Part shown: positions 61,240 to 64,000 of the stretch, piece after piece | Position numbering within the stretch: position 1 is the stretch's first letter | Layout: each line of letters opens with the position of its first letter | DNA from: Sisyra terminalis | Taxonomy: Eukaryota > Arthropoda > Insecta > Neuroptera > Sisyridae | Direction of reading: 5' to 3' | Assembly: GCA_958496175.1 (NCBI GenBank) | Contig: OY292276.1 | Span: 61,765,080-61,829,079 of the forward strand | Length of the DNA stretch: 64,000 bases | Position numbers and translations under genes: made by a program | Notes under the pieces: generated by a model | What the model was told of the DNA's origin: nothing | What the model saw: the letters and a program-made list of their open reading frames with translations, nothing else | The model's database searches: none

Positions 61240-62480
61240 TGTATGCAATTTCTGTACATTTGTGTAAATTGCTTGCCTATACGCCAACTCCATATTCGAA
61301 ACGTCAAAATATGAAATTTTATAGAAAATCCAGAAAATGAAAATGGATAAATAAGAAATATTAATTTTATGACATAAAAGATAATCAACGAGGATAATAA
61401 TTAAGATATTTAAGCATCCGAGAAAAAAATTACAATTTTAAATTGCTTCAGTAACTTTTTGTTCGTATGCGCATGTGTTGGGCACTTGTGTCAATTTCTC
61501 GATGTTCAATTGTTTCAAATAGCGTCATTGTTATAGTGAAATATTAAGTTTTAAAAGTTTCGTGTTTTACGTGAAAAAGTATTGAAATTGTTGTGGAAAT
61601 CATTTAAAATAATAATCGAAATGTTTTTCTTCAAATTTCATTGCCACTTAGTACAATTTATTGGACCAGTGGACTAGTGGAAACTATTTAAATCTCACCG
61701 CGTGCTTTAAGTGGACCAAAACTTTTTTCGGCTTTAGTGTTAGTTTTGTTGGGATAAATTTTAATTAAATGACTTAAAAAGTTTGTATGGAATTAGTTAT
61801 ATAGTTTTGCAATGGTTTTACGCCAAAATCGGGAGACAATTTGATGAAAAAATGATCAGAAAACAACTTGTCCGCAAGGTGGGTGCAACTCTTGAACTTC
61901 ACGATTTTTTTTTTAATTAATTGACCGAAAAGTTTGCCTTAAAAACTCTTTACTCACTTAGTTCAATCATTCCTCTATAGTTTGGTACAAAATTTTTGTA
62001 GAAATTGTTAATTTTTTTTAACGTAAACGTTTATGGAAAAAAGTTTCCACAAACCTAACATCGCTTTACAAAGTTAATGATTTTTTTTTTAAAGTAATTA
62101 GTGAAAGAATTGGCACAAAAAGTTTTTAGTGATTTAATTTGGTTATCCTTCTATAAACTGGTAGTTTTATTTTAGTGAAATTCTATAATTTAAATGACGA
62201 AAATCTTTGATGAAAATTTGTTATAGAAAACTACATCCAACTGTTGAGTTTAAAGATTTTTTTCTCAATAATTGACCAAAAATTTAGCCTTTTAAAGTTT
62301 TTACTTCTAAAATTGAAACATTTATCTATAGTTTGGTAGAATTATTTTTTTTCGTTGCCACAAGTATCTGAAAATGATTTGCCTCAATCGGTCAATTGGT
62401 TACATAAATGGTTTTTGCAAAGTAGTTACCAAATAAAATGCCACAAAAAGCTTTTAATTGTTTAGTTTGATTGTTATTTT
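61240..62480 (-). repeat. R3, inverted partial copy
   Basis: On the minus strand it follows 36160-37395, from the AACAATCAAACTAAACAATT region to the GCAAGCAATTTACACAAATG end. The unit start is missing. Confidence 0.85.
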
Positions 62481-62750
62481 AATAATAAAACAAATAGTTA
62501 AAGTAAAAAAAGTTTAAAAGAACCTCCTCCCCCTCTTCCCTTTGACCAAAAAATTGGTGAAAAAAAGCAATTAGGAACTTATTTCCTTCCTTGAATTGTA
62601 TTTTGTGAGTAAGTTCTTACTGTAGCTAAAGAAGTATAACTTCAAAAAAAAGTTTATATCACTAATTATTTACCAAAAAAACATTTGTATACATTAAATT
62701 ATGGTTCTCTACCAAAAAAAAAAACACTAAAATTCGGTGCAAATAAATCA

Positions 62751-63434
62751 TTAATCGGCGGCTTTTATAATTAAATCGTACAATATTGTGAAGTAGGAAT
62801 ATGAGGAGCTGATGACTCTTGAGAACAGCATTAAACTCACTTTACCCATAGAGGCCACCGTCAGGCTGATGGTTCTTCGCGACCGCAATATCATCAACAG
62901 AATATGTTTTTGGAAAACCACGTTTTCATTGTACCACAAAATATTGTAGGCCACATCGGCTATTTCGTCACTCTGGAAAGAAATAAAGAGATTAAATAGT
63001 TCTTTAGATTTGGTCGCAATTTAAAATGTTTCAATTATTAATCGAAAGATTGCACCTTAGTCCCAAGGTTTATAAAATACACAGGTGGCCTCATGCGCCA
63101 CGTGACGCATCCCGAAGAAATTCGTACATATCTTCAGACTGATTCAAATTTCAAAATTCTTCATATGACGTCATTTTTTTCTTCTAATGGTGCAACCTGT
63201 GTATTTTATAAACCTTGCCTTAGTTCTGGCTAAAACGTTGGATAAAGGTTCGTTTAATTGTTGCCACCAAAGGTGGCAATTAAACAATTTTTGAGAGAAA
63301 CTTTTACTTACTTCATCGATCACTTTTTGTCCCAAAACACTAAGTAGCAGTAATTCAATGATCCAACCTCCCAAAGTTAAGACAATTCGAAACGTATAGG
63401 GATCTAGAAAAGCTATCGCTTTTCCTTTGGTCGA
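62751..63434 (-). CDS. Insect odorant receptor, last two exons
   Basis: Exons 63434-63312 (41 codons, preceded by acceptor TTGCAG|) and 62972-62751 (74 codons with stop) are joined in phase 0 across a 339-bp intron. The end of the first, LGGWIIELLLLSVLGQKVIDE, carries the GQ-x4-E signature of a late transmembrane segment. The second, SDEIADVAYNILWYNENVVF, then ILRSRRTISLTVASMGKVSL and SYSYFTILYDLI, is the C-terminal helix 7 pattern of the 7tm_6 odorant receptors (PF02949). In insects these form ligand-gated channels with Orco in olfactory neuron membranes. Upstream exons lie to the right, beyond the window. The frame is intact in what is seen. A MITE occupies the intron. Confidence 0.85.
63064..63217 (-). 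mobile_element. Mutator-like MITE, copy 5, in odorant receptor intron
   Basis: 154 bp, ends CAAGGTTTATAAAATACAC and GTGTATTTTATAAACCTTG. The 9-bp flanks are CCTTAGTCC (63055-63063) and CCTTAGTTC (63218-63226), one mismatch. It lies within the 63311-62973 intron without touching the splice sites. Confidence 0.92.
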
Positions 63435-63649
63435 CTGCAATTAAAAGAGGAAATTTCAGCCCCAAAACATAAAAAAAATGTTCTACTATTTTTTTTTAAT
63501 ATTTTAAAACGAGGAAACTTATTTCTAATACTTATTTTTCACCTCTGAAAGAAGATAAGAATCCTATTTAGCATTCCCACGTGTTTAAAGTTGGTAGATA
63601 GGCAACCAGTTTACAGTCGATGTTATTCTAGTCGCCTATACGTGTACAT

Positions 63650-64000
63650 TAGACTGATCCAAAAAAATGAAGTTTTTTTTCTTAATTATATCAAAAATAT
63701 TGTTGGGAATGACCAAAAAAAAAATACTATGAAAGTTTAAGCTCTTAATTTTAAGTATTAAGAGGTGCCGCATCGCAAATTTCGATTTTCCATTTGAAAT
63801 AACATGGGAACAATATTCTTCTGCATTTTGGAATTTTATGGCTCACGTTAATGACAATATTTCGGAATGACCAAGGTATATTCTTGTAGAAAATTGAACG
63901 ATCTACAAAAAAGGTCCCGAACAAGTTTTTGATATATTTATTCCTTCAAAAGTTATTCGAGGTCAAAAATGAACTAAAGAGAAATTTTAATATTTTTTCA
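63650..64000 (-). repeat. R1, inverted copy cut by window edge
   Basis: Starts at GACTGATCCAAAAAAAT and follows R1 on the minus strand to the window end (TTCAAAAGTTATTCGAGGTC near 63945). Any further odorant receptor exons must lie beyond it. Confidence 0.85.

Noticed and set aside
62751..62954. Reading the last odorant receptor exon as a separate small gene
   Set aside because: A good acceptor at 62973-62974 and an in-phase upstream exon with a donor show that it is the final exon of a larger gene.

Overview
The window is eukaryotic, AT-rich DNA from an insect. The evidence is spliced genes with GT-AG introns (several only 50-65 bp), an insect odorant-receptor terminus and a dense load of insect-type DNA transposons. 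The short introns and the NCOA5/neosin-like gene would suit a dipteran, but I cannot fix the order or species from sequence alone.

Five protein genes can be supported. (1) A large first coding exon (minus, 25797-27149) resembles the N-terminal part of a glutaredoxin-domain cysteine-rich (GRXCR/CG31559-type) protein; its catalytic-domain exons were not found. (2) An NCOA5/neosin-like RNA-binding coactivator (plus, 31884-33870) has four exons, an RRM and an anticodon-binding-like domain. (3) A secreted lipase-family protein (minus, 48053-49006) has alanine in place of the nucleophilic serine. (4) The large subunit of replication protein A, RPA70 (minus, 53809-56163), has nine exons and 619 residues. 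(5) The last two exons of an odorant receptor (minus, 62751-63434) run off the right edge. There are also relics of a non-LTR reverse transcriptase (about 17.2-18.35 kb), a THAP-domain gene (56.9-59.3 kb) and a Harbinger transposase (59.5-59.76 kb).

Most of the rest is repeat. Helitrons with TCTATAC...CTAG ends between A and T occur at 1-646, 6206-7764 (one inside another), 17.63-17.76 kb and 59765-60778. A 136-161 bp MITE with TIRs and 9-bp target duplications (Mutator-like) occurs five times, four of them close to or inside genes. Repeat R1 (long arms of a foldback element) fills 3.4-5.1, 8.9-11.0, 29.9-31.1, 49.2-50.7 and 63.65-64 kb. R2 is a second foldback with TA target duplication (12.3 and 22.2-23.05 kb). 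R3 is a 1.7-kb-unit repeat (34.2-37.4, 50.7-52.9, 61.2-62.5 kb). Two satellite-like arrays stand out: about ten 475-bp units (38.6-43.3 kb) and six 341-bp units (44.9-46.9 kb); each retains an open frame in one or several units.

The genes show no operon-like functional linkage; they look like independent genes in a repeat-rich region. The less explained items are the two arrays with retained open frames, the hammerhead-like folds near R1, the gene-proximal MITEs carrying a TGACGTCA site, and a duplicated splice donor next to the GRXCR-like exon.
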